Below are positions 49,197 to 58,290 of a DNA stretch of 64,000 nt, piece by piece. The notes beneath the pieces are model-generated. The model searched no databases, had not been told where the DNA came from, and saw nothing but the letters and a program-made list of their open reading frames with translations. Location of the stretch: the NCBI RefSeq assembly GCF_003946865.1, contig NZ_QXTH01000004.1:124001-188000 (forward strand), in the 5' to 3' direction. Within the stretch, counting starts at the first letter, position 1. Every line of letters starts with the position of its first letter. The DNA is from Antribacter gilvus (GTDB lineage Bacteria > Actinomycetota > Actinomycetes > Actinomycetales > Cellulomonadaceae). A program made the translations under genes and the position numbers.

Positions 49197-50552
49197 TCAG
49201 TCCTGGATCGTGAGCGTCCCCAGAAACTGCTCCACGAGGGGCCCGGAGCCCGCCGGGAGCGACCACGAGACGGTGTAGTGGCCGCCGCCGTCGGCCCGCT
49301 CCACGATCGCGTGGCCGACCAGGACGATGGTGCCGACCGGCAATGCGCTCTCGCCGCCCCCCGGGTCCACGCCCCAGTCCGTCTCGCCCCAGAACGTGGT
49401 GGCCAGGTTCGCGGCGTCGATCATGAGCCGCTTGGTCCCCTGCGTGGGCTCATGCTGAGGGATGTAGTCCTCGTGCGACCAGATGATGGTCAGGTCGCTG
49501 TCCAGACCTGGCGCCACACCGTCGGGCAGGTACCAGGCGGCGACGGCGGGCTCGCCCGCCTCGAACGCGCGCGTGTCGACAGCCCAGCCGGGGGGCAACG
49601 CATAACCGAGCCCGTGCTTGTCGTGCTGGGTCCAGCCCTCCGGGATCCCGCGCGCGAGCTCCAGCACCGGCAGGTGGTCCACCGCCGGGAGCGCCGCCAG
49701 GATCTCCGGCCCCGTCGCCATGAAGGCGAGCGAGGCGGCCATCGCGTCGGCCATGGCGAGCCCTTCGTCCCCTGTGGGCAGGTTGCCGTGGAAGCTGTAC
49801 CAGAGGCCGCCGGCCTGGTGGACGATCAGGCTCAGCTCCAGGCCGGGGAGCCCAGTGTTCGGCTCGTGCACCAGGAGATGAGCCTTGTCGGCGCCGGGCA
49901 CCGCGAGGTTCGTGTCCCGGAGTGCTGCGTTCGACGGCGGCGGTGTGGTCCCGTAGGTCCCCACGAAGACCCCGACGTTCGGCGTCAGGACCAGGGGGAC
50001 CGCATCCCCGTCTCCACCGGCCTGCTCCGCCGCCGCCATGGCCGCCATCTGCGTATCGGAGGCGACCTTGTCGTACCAGTCCAGGTTCTGCCACGTGTCC
50101 TGCGGACGGTCCGTCCAGAAGTCGGGAAGAGCGAGCGCCAGTCCGGTGACCCCGGTCGACTGCCAACCGTCCGGCACGGTGGCGGCCTCGTACACGAAGG
50201 GGTCACGCCACACGGTCGGCACGGGGGTCCCCTGCGGCAACGAGCTCGCGTCCGGCGACGGCGCCGCCTCGCTCTCCGCGCTCACCTCTGGCGAGGGGGA
50301 CGTCGCGGTGCCGGCCGACGGCGAGGCGTCGCCTCCCGGGAGAGGTGGGCGACCGGCGTTTGGCAGGGTGAAGGCCGCTGTGACCACCAGGGCGGCCACC
50401 GCCGTCAGGGCGCCGGAGCGCACCACGGCGCGGCGCGTGCGGGTACGGCGCACCGCGACGCTCGCGAGGGCGTCGGGATCGACGGGGGTGGGGGCTTCGA
50501 GGCCGTCCGCGAGGCCGCGGAGGCGCGCTGTGAACTGCTCGTCGGTGCTCAT
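49197..50552 (-). CDS. Membrane protein paired with ECF sigma factor, putative anti-sigma factor (copy 2)
   Basis: A 451-residue single-pass membrane protein with cytoplasmic residues 1-40 (QFTARLRGLADGLEAPTPVD), one helix (about 43-63) and a large outer part after a Ser/Pro-rich stalk (about 70-108). The outer domain contains repeated GLALALPDFW / GLGYALPPGW segments, suggesting two copies of one fold. No Cys or zinc motif is visible. The ATG follows GAGGAGGACGC and overlaps the sigma stop by 4 bp. It is built like its neighbour at 47324 but the outer domains do not look alike, so the two may sense different signals. Confidence 0.72.
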   Translation of the reverse strand: MSTDEQFTARLRGLADGLEAPTPVDPDALASVAVRRTRTRRAVVRSGALTAVAALVVTAAFTLPNAGRPPLPGGDASPSAGTATSPSPEVSAESEAAPSPDASSLPQGTPVPTVWRDPFVYEAATVPDGWQSTGVTGLALALPDFWTDRPQDTWQNLDWYDKVASDTQMAAMAAAEQAGGDGDAVPLVLTPNVGVFVGTYGTTPPPSNAALRDTNLAVPGADKAHLLVHEPNTGLPGLELSLIVHQAGGLWYSFHGNLPTGDEGLAMADAMAASLAFMATGPEILAALPAVDHLPVLELARGIPEGWTQHDKHGLGYALPPGWAVDTRAFEAGEPAVAAWYLPDGVAPGLDSDLTIIWSHEDYIPQHEPTQGTKRLMIDAANLATTFWGETDWGVDPGGGESALPVGTIVLVGHAIVERADGGGHYTVSWSLPAGSGPLVEQFLGTLTIQD

Positions 50553-51109
50553 GCGTCCTCCTCGGTCAGGAGCTGGCGCAGGCGTGCCAGCCCGCGAGCG
50601 CCCTGCGACTTCACGGTGCCGCTGCTGATGCCGAGCTCGGCGGCGACGTCCTGCTCGGACCGGTCGAGCAGGTAGCGGAGCACCACGACCCGGCGTTGCT
50701 TCACCGGGACGAGGCGCAGCGCGCGGACGAGCCGCTCCCGGTCGTCGACGCCGCTGGTCGCGTCGGGGCGGTCCTCGGTGAGGCCGGGCAGGTCGTCGGG
50801 AGACACGGTGGTCTCGCGGCGGGTACGGCGCCAGCCGTCGATGCGGGCCGTGGAGAGGACCTGCCGGGCGTAGGCGAACGGGTTCCCGTCGCCCACCCGG
50901 GGCCAGGCGCGGAACGTCCGCTCGAGCGCGAGCTGCGTGAGGTCGTGGGCGCGGTGGTCGTCGCCGCAGAGGAGGTAGGCGATCCGGTGGAGGCCTGCCG
51001 CATGGGCCCGCGCGAAGGCGGTGAAGTCGTCGACGGCGGTGCTGCCCGTGCGGATCACCTCGACCCTGGGAGCCGGGGACCGGTCCGCGGACAGGGCAGG
51101 TGGTGGCAT
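50549..51109 (-). CDS. SigE-family ECF RNA polymerase sigma factor (copy 2)
   Basis: A 186-residue ECF sigma factor closely matching the one at 48469: region 2 HRIAYLLCGDDHRAHDLTQL with ALERTFRAW, region 4 VPVKQRRVVVLRYLLDRSE and HTH DVAAELGISSGTVKSQGARGL. I chose the ATG at 51109 because GGGAGAA lies just upstream, while TAGGGT at 51146-51141 on the minus strand would place the transcription start near 51134; an in-frame ATG at 51136 is therefore too close to the -10. The pair with its membrane protein repeats the organisation seen next door. Confidence 0.87.
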   Translation of the reverse strand: MPPPALSADRSPAPRVEVIRTGSTAVDDFTAFARAHAAGLHRIAYLLCGDDHRAHDLTQLALERTFRAWPRVGDGNPFAYARQVLSTARIDGWRRTRRETTVSPDDLPGLTEDRPDATSGVDDRERLVRALRLVPVKQRRVVVLRYLLDRSEQDVAAELGISSGTVKSQGARGLARLRQLLTEEDA

Positions 51110-51198
51110 GGGTTCTCCCAGCTCGGCGACTGTCATGCACCCTAGACGCAGCGCACCGTCCGGGGGTTGCACGGTACCGGCCGGGAGTTGTCCGGTCC

Positions 51199-52020
51199 TC
51201 AGAGCACGTGTGCCAGGAAGTCCTTCGTCCGCTGCTCCCGGGGGGCGCCCAGCACCTGCGCGGGCGTGCCCTCCTCGACGACGGCGCCCTCGTCCATGAA
51301 GACCACGTGGTCGGCCACCTCGCGGGCGAACCCGATCTCGTGCGTCACCACGATCATGGTCATGCCGGAATCGGCAAGGCTGCGCATCACCCCCAGCACC
51401 TCCCCGACGAGCTCGGGGTCCAGGGCCGACGTCGGCTCGTCGAACAGCATGAGCTCCGGGTCCATCGCGAGCGCCCGCGCGATGGCGACGCGCTGCTGCT
51501 GCCCGCCCGACAGCTGCGCCGGGTAGTGGTCCACCCGGTCTCCCAGCCCGACGCGGTCGAGCAGCTCGAGCGCCCGCTCCCGTGCGGCGGCCCGGCGCAG
51601 GCCCCGCACCTGGACCGGCGCCTCCATGACGTTCTCCAGCGCCGTGAGGTGAGGAAACAGGTGGAAGCGCTGGAAGACCATGCCGATGCGAGCCCGCTGC
51701 CGGGCGATCGCGCGCGGGTGCAGCCGGTGCAGCCGTCCGGCCGCGTCCCGCCGGTAGCCCATGAGCTCGCCGCCCACGTGGACCGACCCGGCGGAGATGT
51801 CCTCGAGCTCGTTGACGCAGCGCAGCAGCGTGGACTTCCCGGACCCGGACGGCCCGAGCACCACCGTCACCGACCCGCGTGTCACGTCGAGGTCGACGCC
51901 CCGCAGCACGTGCACGCCGTGCGGCCCGTGCCCGAACACCTTGTGCACGCCCCGCACCTGAACCATCGGGGCGCCCGACGACGGCGCGGTCGCCTCAGGC
52001 GCAGCGGTCGCCTCGCTCAC
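51199..52020 (-). CDS. Amino acid ABC transporter ATP-binding protein (second system)
   Basis: A 273-residue GlnQ-type ABC ATPase: Walker [10 protein letters not shown], signature LSGGQQQR, Walker B LMLFDEP, H-loop VVTHE. An unusual short insertion ([20 protein letters not shown]) precedes the Q-loop [16 protein letters not shown]. The GTG start overlaps the permease stop by 4 bp (GTGA). It is the last gene of a receptor-permease-ATPase run on the minus strand. Confidence 0.91.
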   Translation of the reverse strand: MSEATAAPEATAPSSGAPMVQVRGVHKVFGHGPHGVHVLRGVDLDVTRGSVTVVLGPSGSGKSTLLRCVNELEDISAGSVHVGGELMGYRRDAAGRLHRLHPRAIARQRARIGMVFQRFHLFPHLTALENVMEAPVQVRGLRRAAARERALELLDRVGLGDRVDHYPAQLSGGQQQRVAIARALAMDPELMLFDEPTSALDPELVGEVLGVMRSLADSGMTMIVVTHEIGFAREVADHVVFMDEGAVVEEGTPAQVLGAPREQRTKDFLAHVL

Positions 52021-52970
52021 GGGGTCACCTCCAGGAAGGGGTCCTGCTTCACGGTGCCGGCGTCGGCGATCGCCTCCTGGCGGCTGGGCCGCCCGCCGCC
52101 CGGACCCCGCCGGGGGCCGCGTACCGTCGCGGTGCCGAACCCGCGGCCGTAGTACCGCTCGACGTAGTGCTGGCCCACCATGAGCAGGCTCGTGATCAGC
52201 AGGTACCAGAAGGCGGCCACCACGAGGAGCGGGATGGGCAGGAACGTGCGGTTGCCGATCGCGTCGGTGGCGTAGGTCAGGTCGAGCGTGAACGGCACCG
52301 CCAGCACCAGCGACGTGGTCTTCAGCATGGAGATGGTCTCGTTGCCGGTGGGCGGCACGATGACCCGCATGGCCTGGGGCAGCACCACCCGGCGCAGGAT
52401 CACGGGGTCCTTCATGCCGAGCGCCTTCGCGGCCTCCGCCTGGCCCGGGTCGACCGAGCCGAGACCTGCGCGCACGATCTCCGCGAGGTACGCCGCCTCG
52501 TTGAGGGCGAGGCCGAGCAGCGCCGCCCAGAACGCCGTGACGACGTCCTGGGTGGAGAACACGAAGAACTCGGGCCCGAACGGGATCCCCAGCGACAGAC
52601 GCGGGTACAGGACGGCGAGCAGGCCCCAGAAGACGAGCTGCGTGTAGATCGGGGTGCCGCGGAAGAACCAGATGTAGAACCAGCTCACCCACCGCATGAT
52701 CGGGTTGTCGCTGCGGCGCATCACGGCGAGCGTGACGGCGAGGACCACGGCGAGCGCCATGGAGCCGAACGTGAGGACCAGCGTCCACATCACGCCGCGC
52801 ACCACCACGACGTCACGCAGGTACAGCCACACCACGTCCCAGCGGAAGTTGTCGTTGGTGACCAGCCCGTTGACCGCCATGGCGGCCAGCACCAGCAGGA
52901 TCACCGCGGAGACCCACCGCCCGGGGCGCGGCACGGGCCGCGCGCGGAGCGGCTCGAAGTCCGTGGCCAT
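52017..52970 (-). CDS. Amino acid ABC transporter permease (second system)
   Basis: A 317-residue HisM/GlnP-type permease with five or more helices. Family marks are [37 protein letters not shown] and the coupling loop [20 protein letters not shown]. It is longer than the permease at 21100 because of an N-terminal extension and a polar C-terminal tail. The ATG at 52970 follows AGAGAGGTGAGC. It starts 33 bp after the receptor gene and overlaps the ATPase gene by 4 bp. Confidence 0.91.
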   Translation of the reverse strand: MATDFEPLRARPVPRPGRWVSAVILLVLAAMAVNGLVTNDNFRWDVVWLYLRDVVVVRGVMWTLVLTFGSMALAVVLAVTLAVMRRSDNPIMRWVSWFYIWFFRGTPIYTQLVFWGLLAVLYPRLSLGIPFGPEFFVFSTQDVVTAFWAALLGLALNEAAYLAEIVRAGLGSVDPGQAEAAKALGMKDPVILRRVVLPQAMRVIVPPTGNETISMLKTTSLVLAVPFTLDLTYATDAIGNRTFLPIPLLVVAAFWYLLITSLLMVGQHYVERYYGRGFGTATVRGPRRGPGGGRPSRQEAIADAGTVKQDPFLEVTP

Positions 52971-53002
52971 GCTCACCTCTCTCGTGGTCCGGGGCCGGAG
53001 GG

Positions 53003-53932
53003 TCAGCCGGCCGGGTTCAGCTCCGCGGTCTCGAGCACGCCCTCGGCGTTGCCCCACGACTCGAAGATCTCCGTCAGCGTCCCGTCGTCCATGAGCTTCT
53101 GGAGCGCCGCCTGCACGGCCGCGGTCAGCTCGGCGTCGTCCTTGGCCACGACGACGCCGTAGGGGGCGGCGTCGCGCACCTCGCCGATCGTCTCGATCTG
53201 GCCGCCCGTCCGGGACACCGCGTAGGCGATCACGGGCGAGTCGGCGTACGTGGCGTCGGCCTTGCCGCCCACGAGGTTCGTGGTCGCGTCGGCCTGCGAG
53301 TCGTAGCGCAGGATGTCGATCGCCTCGTCACCCGCGGCGGTGCAGCCGGCGGACAGGGTGTCGAGCTCCTCGTCCTGGATGGTGCCGGTCTGGACGGCCA
53401 CGGTGAGGCCGCAGACCGCGGCCGGGTCGACGTCCTCCGGGTTCCCGGCCGCGACGGCGAACTGCGAGCCGGCCAGGAAGTAGCTGATCATGTTCGCCTC
53501 GGCCAGGCGCTCCGGCGTGATGGTGAAGGCGGAGACGCCGAGGTCGAGCTGCGAGCCGACGGCGGGGATGATGCCCGCGAACTCGGACGACCGGATCTCC
53601 GTCTCGAGGCCGAGCACGGCGCCGAGCGCGTGCACCAGGTCGATGTCGAAGCCCACCGGCGTCCGGCCGTCGGCGGCGATGAACTCGGCGGGCGCGTAGC
53701 CGGTCTCGGTGCCGACCGTGAGGACGCCGTCGGCCACCACGTCGGCGGGGAGCATCGCGGCGATCGCCTCGTCCTCGGCCACCGTGGACGGGTCGAACGA
53801 GGGGGCGCTCGCGCCGTCCGTGCCGCCCCCGCCCAGCTGTTGCGACGCGTAGGTGCAGGCGGTCAGGGCCAGGGCGGTCGCCAGGACGACGGCCGCGGTG
53901 GCCGTCGGCTTCAGCACGGTGAGGTGGCGCAT
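53003..53932 (-). CDS. Amino acid ABC transporter, substrate-binding lipoprotein (second system)
   Basis: A 309-residue family 3 solute-binding lipoprotein. Lipobox ALTAC lies near residue 26. Family segments: VLTVGTETGYAPAEFIAADG, VGFDIDLVHALGAVLG, FAGIIPAVGSQLDLGVSAFTIT and LVGGKADATYADSPVIAYAV. Two Cys (AAVCGLTV and SAGCTAAG) may form a disulfide. The pattern fits polar or basic amino acid receptors. The ATG at 53932 follows GGAGG at 5 nt. MetS ends only 27 bp upstream, so a single long transcript with the sodium symporter is possible. Confidence 0.89.
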   Translation of the reverse strand: MRHLTVLKPTATAAVVLATALALTACTYASQQLGGGGTDGASAPSFDPSTVAEDEAIAAMLPADVVADGVLTVGTETGYAPAEFIAADGRTPVGFDIDLVHALGAVLGLETEIRSSEFAGIIPAVGSQLDLGVSAFTITPERLAEANMISYFLAGSQFAVAAGNPEDVDPAAVCGLTVAVQTGTIQDEELDTLSAGCTAAGDEAIDILRYDSQADATTNLVGGKADATYADSPVIAYAVSRTGGQIETIGEVRDAAPYGVVVAKDDAELTAAVQAALQKLMDDGTLTEIFESWGNAEGVLETAELNPAG

Positions 53933-53959
53933 CCGGGCCTCCGGGTGTGACCCCGCCAC

Positions 53960-54154
53960 CTACGTGTCGCGCTCCGTGGGCGCCTCGGCCTCGCGTGCCG
54001 CCTCCTTCGCGTCCAGGCGTTCCGCCTCGTGCGACCAGCCCTGGGGCCACTCCGAGCGCTCCGGCGTGCGAGCGAGCATCGCGATGCTCACGGCCAGCCC
54101 GCCCCACACGATCACCAGGGACAGCACCAGCAGGACGATCGCCGACGCGGTCAT
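53960..54154 (-). CDS. metS: MetS-like small subunit of sodium-dependent methionine/alanine importer
   Basis: A 64-residue protein with one transmembrane helix (AIVLLVLSLVIVWGGLAVSI) and a charged tail. This is the pattern of the MetS small subunit that Corynebacterium needs for MetP-type sodium symport of methionine and alanine. The start overlaps the stop of the large-subunit gene by 4 bp, so stoichiometric synthesis is likely. Length is normal for the family. Confidence 0.85.
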   Translation of the reverse strand: MTASAIVLLVLSLVIVWGGLAVSIAMLARTPERSEWPQGWSHEAERLDAKEAAREAEAPTERDT

Positions 54155-55725
54155 CGGTCACCACCTCCCGGGCGGCCGGCGTACGGCGGCCACGCGACGA
54201 GCTGGTCGGGGTCCACCCGCCAGCGGGTACGGGTCAGGACGAGCGAGGCCACGACGAACAGGACGATGGTTCCCCAGCCCACGACCACGAGGTAGCCGCC
54301 GGCGTAACCCTCGTACCCTTCGACGATCAGCGTGACCACCCGGGAGACCAGCATGTAGCCGAGCACGACCGGCCCGAGCACCGCGACGCAGAAGGTCCAC
54401 CAGCGCCCCACCGTGATCGTCGAGACCGCGTTCAGGTGGAAGCGGAGCTCCTCGCCGCGCCGCAGGACCCAGACCAGGAGGATGCACAGGAGCACCGCCG
54501 ACGAGACGATGCCGATGTTGTTCGCCCAGTTGTCGACGGTGTCGAGGGCGATGAGCCCCGTCGTGGTGGAGAACCCCACGACGGACAGGACCGCCGCCGC
54601 GCCACCCACCCGCACCGCCGCCTGCGCCCGCGTCCAGCCCAGCTTCTCCTGGAACGCGGCGGAGACCACCTGGAGGATGGACAGCAGGGACGTGAAGCCC
54701 GCCATCACGAGCGAGCCGAAGAACAGTGCCCCGAACAGCGGCCCGGCCGGCATCTGCGACACGATGGCGGGGAACGTGACGAACGAGAGGATGGGGCCGG
54801 TCAGCCCTTCGACGTCGGCCACCGCGATGCCCTGCTCGTGCGCCAGGAAGCCGAGCGCCGCGAAGACACCGATCCCGGCGAACACCTCGAAGCCGGAGTT
54901 GGCGAACGCGACGACCAGGCCCGGCGAGGTCAGGTTGGCCCGCCGTCGCCGGTACGAGGCGTAGGTGATCATGATGCCGAACGCGATGGACAGCGAGAAG
55001 AAGATCTGCCCGTAGGCGGCGATCCACACGTTGGGGTCGGTCAACGCCCCCCAGTTCGGCGTGAACAGCGCGTCCAGCCCTTCCGCCGCTCCGTCGAGGA
55101 AGAGGGACCGGATGACGAGCGCCCCGAACGCGACGAGCAGCAGGGGCATGAACACGACGTTGACGCGCTGGACGCCGCGGGCCACTCCTGCGGCGAGCAC
55201 CACGATGGTGACGACCCAGACGAGCAGCAGCGGGATCAGCACGCCGGGCACCACGTCCAACGTGAACCAGGGGTCGGCACCGCCTACGTCGGCCACCTGG
55301 AGGTAGTCGCCCACGAAGAACCCGGCGGTGTCGTCGCCCCAGCGCAGGTCGAACGAGAACACGAAGAAGCTGAGCGCCCAGGCGATCACCGCCGTGTAGT
55401 AGACGGCGATCACGAAGCAGATCGCCACCTGGTACCAGCCGAGCACCTCCAGCCGGCGGGACAACCGGCGCAGGGCCAGCGGCGCCGAGCCGCGGAACCG
55501 GTGCCCGACCGCGTAGTCGAGGAACAGGATCGGGATGCCCGCGGTCAGGAGCGCGACCAGGTACGGGACGATGAACGCCCCGCCGCCGTTCTCGTAGGCC
55601 ACTCCCGGGAACCGCCAGATGTTGCCGAGCCCCACCGCCGACCCGATGGCCGACAGGATGAACCCGACCTGCCCCGTCCACTCTTCGCGCGGGGCTGGTG
55701 CCGCAGTGGTCGCCGGACCTCTCAT
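54151..55725 (-). CDS. Sodium-dependent amino acid symporter, NSS family (MetP-like)
   Basis: A 524-residue neurotransmitter:sodium symporter family protein with about 11-12 helices. The NSS signature IGSAVGLGNIWRFPGVAYENGG marks helix 1 with the unwound sodium and substrate site (key residues G, N, R, F at about 31-40). QIFFSLSIAFGIMITYASY marks helix 6. With MetS downstream it probably imports methionine or alanine. The ATG lies 6 nt after CATGAT on the minus strand (leaderless pattern). AldO-like gene ends 14 bp upstream. Confidence 0.9.
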   Translation of the reverse strand: MRGPATTAAPAPREEWTGQVGFILSAIGSAVGLGNIWRFPGVAYENGGGAFIVPYLVALLTAGIPILFLDYAVGHRFRGSAPLALRRLSRRLEVLGWYQVAICFVIAVYYTAVIAWALSFFVFSFDLRWGDDTAGFFVGDYLQVADVGGADPWFTLDVVPGVLIPLLLVWVVTIVVLAAGVARGVQRVNVVFMPLLLVAFGALVIRSLFLDGAAEGLDALFTPNWGALTDPNVWIAAYGQIFFSLSIAFGIMITYASYRRRRANLTSPGLVVAFANSGFEVFAGIGVFAALGFLAHEQGIAVADVEGLTGPILSFVTFPAIVSQMPAGPLFGALFFGSLVMAGFTSLLSILQVVSAAFQEKLGWTRAQAAVRVGGAAAVLSVVGFSTTTGLIALDTVDNWANNIGIVSSAVLLCILLVWVLRRGEELRFHLNAVSTITVGRWWTFCVAVLGPVVLGYMLVSRVVTLIVEGYEGYAGGYLVVVGWGTIVLFVVASLVLTRTRWRVDPDQLVAWPPYAGRPGGGDR

Positions 55726-55739
55726 GACCCGATCATGCG

Positions 55740-57026
55740 TCAGTCAGCCAGAAGCCGCTCGACGTACCCGCCGCGGAGGCGGCCCTCGGGGTCCAGGCGG
55801 TGGGCGAGCTCCCGGAAGGCGGCGAAGCCGGGGAACAGCGCCGCGACGTCGGCCGCCGGGACCGTCGACAGCTTGCCCCAGTGCGGTCGCGCACCCAGCG
55901 GGAGGAGCGTGTCCTCGATGCGGGGCAGGACGGCGCGCACCGCGGGCCAGTCCGCCACCCACGTGAAGTGGATGCCGACGCAGTCCTCGTCGAACGGGCT
56001 GAGCCAGAGGTCGTCAGCGGCGACCGTGCGGATCTCGGTGGTGAGCAGCAGGGGCGCCACGACGGACGCGAGGCGCCGCACCGCCTCGATCGCCGCCACG
56101 GCCCGCGTCCGCGGCACCAGGAACTCCGACTGGAGCTCGTCGCCCGCCGACGGCGTGAAGTCGAGCCGGAAGTGCGGCAGCCGCTCGTGCCACGGGCCGG
56201 GCACGCCCAGCTGGGCCGTGCAGGCGAGCGGGTCCACGCCCGGGATGGGGTGGAGCGGGCCCGGGGCGGGCTTCGCGCCCAGGGCGACCAGGACGTCGTC
56301 GTCCCCCTCGCGCTGCCCGACGCCGGTCTGGTCGCCGTCCTGCACCGCCTTGCGCCAGACCTGGCGCACCGTGGGCTCCGCCCCGCCCGTGAAGAGGCTG
56401 ACCGAGTAGGCGCTCCCCGTGACCGCGTCGAAGTTTTCCAGGAGGGCGTCCCAGGGCAGGTCGGTCAGCACGTCCTGGCGCACGTCGAACGTGGGCCGCG
56501 TGGCGAGCTCGACCCGCGTGACGATGCCGAGCGCTCCCAGGGAGACCACGGCGCCCGGGAAGTCGGCGTCGCCACGACGCAGGGTCCGGCGGCCGCCGTC
56601 GACGGTGACGAGCTCCAGGCCGACGACGTCGCTCGCCAGGCTCCGGTTGCGGTCGCCCGAGCCGTGCGTGGCGGTGGCGACGGCCCCCGCGACCGAGATG
56701 TGCGGGAGGGACGCCAGGTTGCTGAGGGCCCGGCCCTGCGCGTGGAGGGCTGTCGCCACCTCGCCGTGACGCAGGCCGCCGTTGACCGAGACCACACCGG
56801 TGGCGGGGTCGAGGTCCACTGGCGGGCGGCCGTCGTCGACCGCGTCCACCTGGACGTGGACGCCGGTGGTGTCCGCCACGTCGCTGAACGAGTGCCGCGA
56901 CCCGAGGGCGCGCACCCGGCCACCTGCGGCGAGGAGGTCGCCCAGCTCGTCGAGGCTGCGCGGTCGCGCCACCCGCTCGGCGGAGTAGGTGAGGTTGCCT
57001 GCCCAGTTCATGCTGTTGCTCGTCAC
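55740..57026 (-). CDS. Alditol oxidase (AldO/xylitol oxidase-like), FAD-dependent
   Basis: A 428-residue oxidase of the vanillyl-alcohol-oxidase fold, close in pattern to Streptomyces coelicolor AldO (418 residues), which oxidises xylitol and sorbitol at C1 with oxygen. The covalent-FAD His is H45 in LGSRHSFS. Other shared segments: LSNLASLPHISVAGAVATATHGSG (key S in HGSG), SYSVSLFTGG-type (AYSVSLFTGG), FGVPGPWHERLPHFR-like (LGVPGPWHERLPHFR), TTEIRTVAADDLWLSP (E and R), GIHFTWV (T) and HWGKLS (K). All known active-site positions look kept. An insertion of about 10 residues (QDGDQTGVGQREGDDD) is the main difference. The GTG lies 6 nt after CAGGCT. Confidence 0.88.
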   Translation of the reverse strand: MTSNSMNWAGNLTYSAERVARPRSLDELGDLLAAGGRVRALGSRHSFSDVADTTGVHVQVDAVDDGRPPVDLDPATGVVSVNGGLRHGEVATALHAQGRALSNLASLPHISVAGAVATATHGSGDRNRSLASDVVGLELVTVDGGRRTLRRGDADFPGAVVSLGALGIVTRVELATRPTFDVRQDVLTDLPWDALLENFDAVTGSAYSVSLFTGGAEPTVRQVWRKAVQDGDQTGVGQREGDDDVLVALGAKPAPGPLHPIPGVDPLACTAQLGVPGPWHERLPHFRLDFTPSAGDELQSEFLVPRTRAVAAIEAVRRLASVVAPLLLTTEIRTVAADDLWLSPFDEDCVGIHFTWVADWPAVRAVLPRIEDTLLPLGARPHWGKLSTVPAADVAALFPGFAAFRELAHRLDPEGRLRGGYVERLLAD

Positions 57027-57060
57027 GGCCTCAGCCTGCCACGACAGACGCCGGGTCCGG

Positions 57061-58200
57061 CTATCCCGCCAGGTGGTCGCCCAGCTCCTCGAGGGTCTTC
57101 CCGAGGGCGTCCGCGACGCCTGGGCCGGGCTCTCTCAACCACTGGACGTCGAGGTCGGGCAGCGCGGCCGCGGCAGGCGGCCAGCGCCAGCGCCCCGTCA
57201 CGAGACCGTCCACGACGACGGCATGGACGTAGGCGCCCGCCCGGGACGCGGCCGCGGCGGCCGGGTCCACCACCACGCCCCGGGACTCGGTGTACGACAT
57301 GAACAGCTCGTCGTAGGCCTGCAGCAGGTCCAGCCGCACGCCGGTGCCGGGCGGCACCGGCTCCCGGGGGTCGCAGTCGCGCAGGTGCCAGAACGTGAGC
57401 CCTTCCAGGTCGCCCGCGCCGGGAAGGGCGGCCACGTCGTCGGACAGGAGGGCCAGCCCGCTCCGGACCTGGCTCAGCGTGAGACCCGACCAGGCCCCGA
57501 GGTCCTTGACTGTGGCCGCGGCCCGCGTGGCGAGGTAGCGGCGCACGAGCTCCGCTACCGCCGCCTCCTCGTCGTACGTGGGGCCGAGCGGACCGAACCC
57601 TTCCGGGACGCGGGCGTCGAACGCCGCGTACGTGTGCTGCCTGCCGTTCAGCGGCCCGCTGATCACGACCCGGTCCAGCTCGGCGCGCATGAGGAGCAGC
57701 GTGACCGCGATCCCGGGGCCGGGGCCCACGGTTCCGGGCGGTGCCGGGCGGGTGCTCGTGTCGATGCCGCGGGCGGCCAGGCCCTCCGCCAGCTCCGGCC
57801 GCGTCCGCGGCCCGTCGGCGACGAGCTCGGCCACGACGTCCGTCGCCCGCGTCACGTCCGCCACGTCGAACCTCCGGTACATCGTCCCGTTCGCCCGGTG
57901 GACCCGCGGAGCGGACAGGGTCAGGATCCACCGCGCGTCGTCGGGCGCCAGGAGGTGCCAGGTCGGGCGCAGCACGTGGGTGCGCAGGATCGCACCGTCG
58001 TCGAACAGCCGACGGAGCGCCGACTCCCCCGGGCGGGTCGCGCAGCGCTGCGCGAGGCCCCAGAGAGCGGGCCGGAACTCCTGCCCCTGGACGGCACCGA
58101 GGGCACGGACCACGTCCGTGGGTCCTGGCAGGCCCGGGCCTCTGAGGTGCTGTCTCCACAGGCGGGCGCCGAGGAGCGTGGCGCCGTCGAGTCCCTCCAT
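57061..58200 (-). CDS. Winged-helix AlkZ/YcaQ-like DNA glycosylase family protein
   Basis: A 379-residue protein of the HTH_42 (DUF1006) family. The catalytic Q-x-Q motif is Q38-G-Q40 in GAVQGQEFRPALWGL. Other family segments: ILRTHVLRPTWHLLAPDD, LLMRAELDRVVISGPLNGRQ, RYLATRAAATVKDLGAWSGL and a C-terminal AYVHAVVVDGLVTGRW. AlkZ itself unhooks interstrand crosslinks in antibiotic producers; YcaQ acts on alkylated DNA. Base-excision of bulky or crosslinked adducts is a family-based prediction. The ATG lies 6 nt after TAGGGT. Confidence 0.83.
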   Translation of the reverse strand: MEGLDGATLLGARLWRQHLRGPGLPGPTDVVRALGAVQGQEFRPALWGLAQRCATRPGESALRRLFDDGAILRTHVLRPTWHLLAPDDARWILTLSAPRVHRANGTMYRRFDVADVTRATDVVAELVADGPRTRPELAEGLAARGIDTSTRPAPPGTVGPGPGIAVTLLLMRAELDRVVISGPLNGRQHTYAAFDARVPEGFGPLGPTYDEEAAVAELVRRYLATRAAATVKDLGAWSGLTLSQVRSGLALLSDDVAALPGAGDLEGLTFWHLRDCDPREPVPPGTGVRLDLLQAYDELFMSYTESRGVVVDPAAAAASRAGAYVHAVVVDGLVTGRWRWPPAAAALPDLDVQWLREPGPGVADALGKTLEELGDHLAG

Positions 58201-58206
58201 GCCCTC

Positions 58207-58212
58207 ACCCTA
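58207..58212 (-). promoter_or_regulatory. -10-like hexamer for leaderless AlkZ-like gene
   Basis: On the minus strand TAGGGT ends exactly 6 nt before the ATG at 58200, without a Shine-Dalgarno. Confidence 0.5.
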
Positions 58213-58246
58213 GGGCGGGGGCCGGCCCGGGGCCGGGAACGAGAAC

Positions 58247-58278
58247 GGGAGGCGCAGGCGACTCTGCCCGCACCTCCC
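58247..58278 (-). terminator. Imperfect hairpin after the STAS gene
   Basis: GGGAGG (58247-58252) and CCTCCC (58273-58278) enclose further partly paired GC/GGC units. It starts 13 bp after the STAS stop. Confidence 0.45.
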
Positions 58279-58290
58279 GACTCAGCTCCG

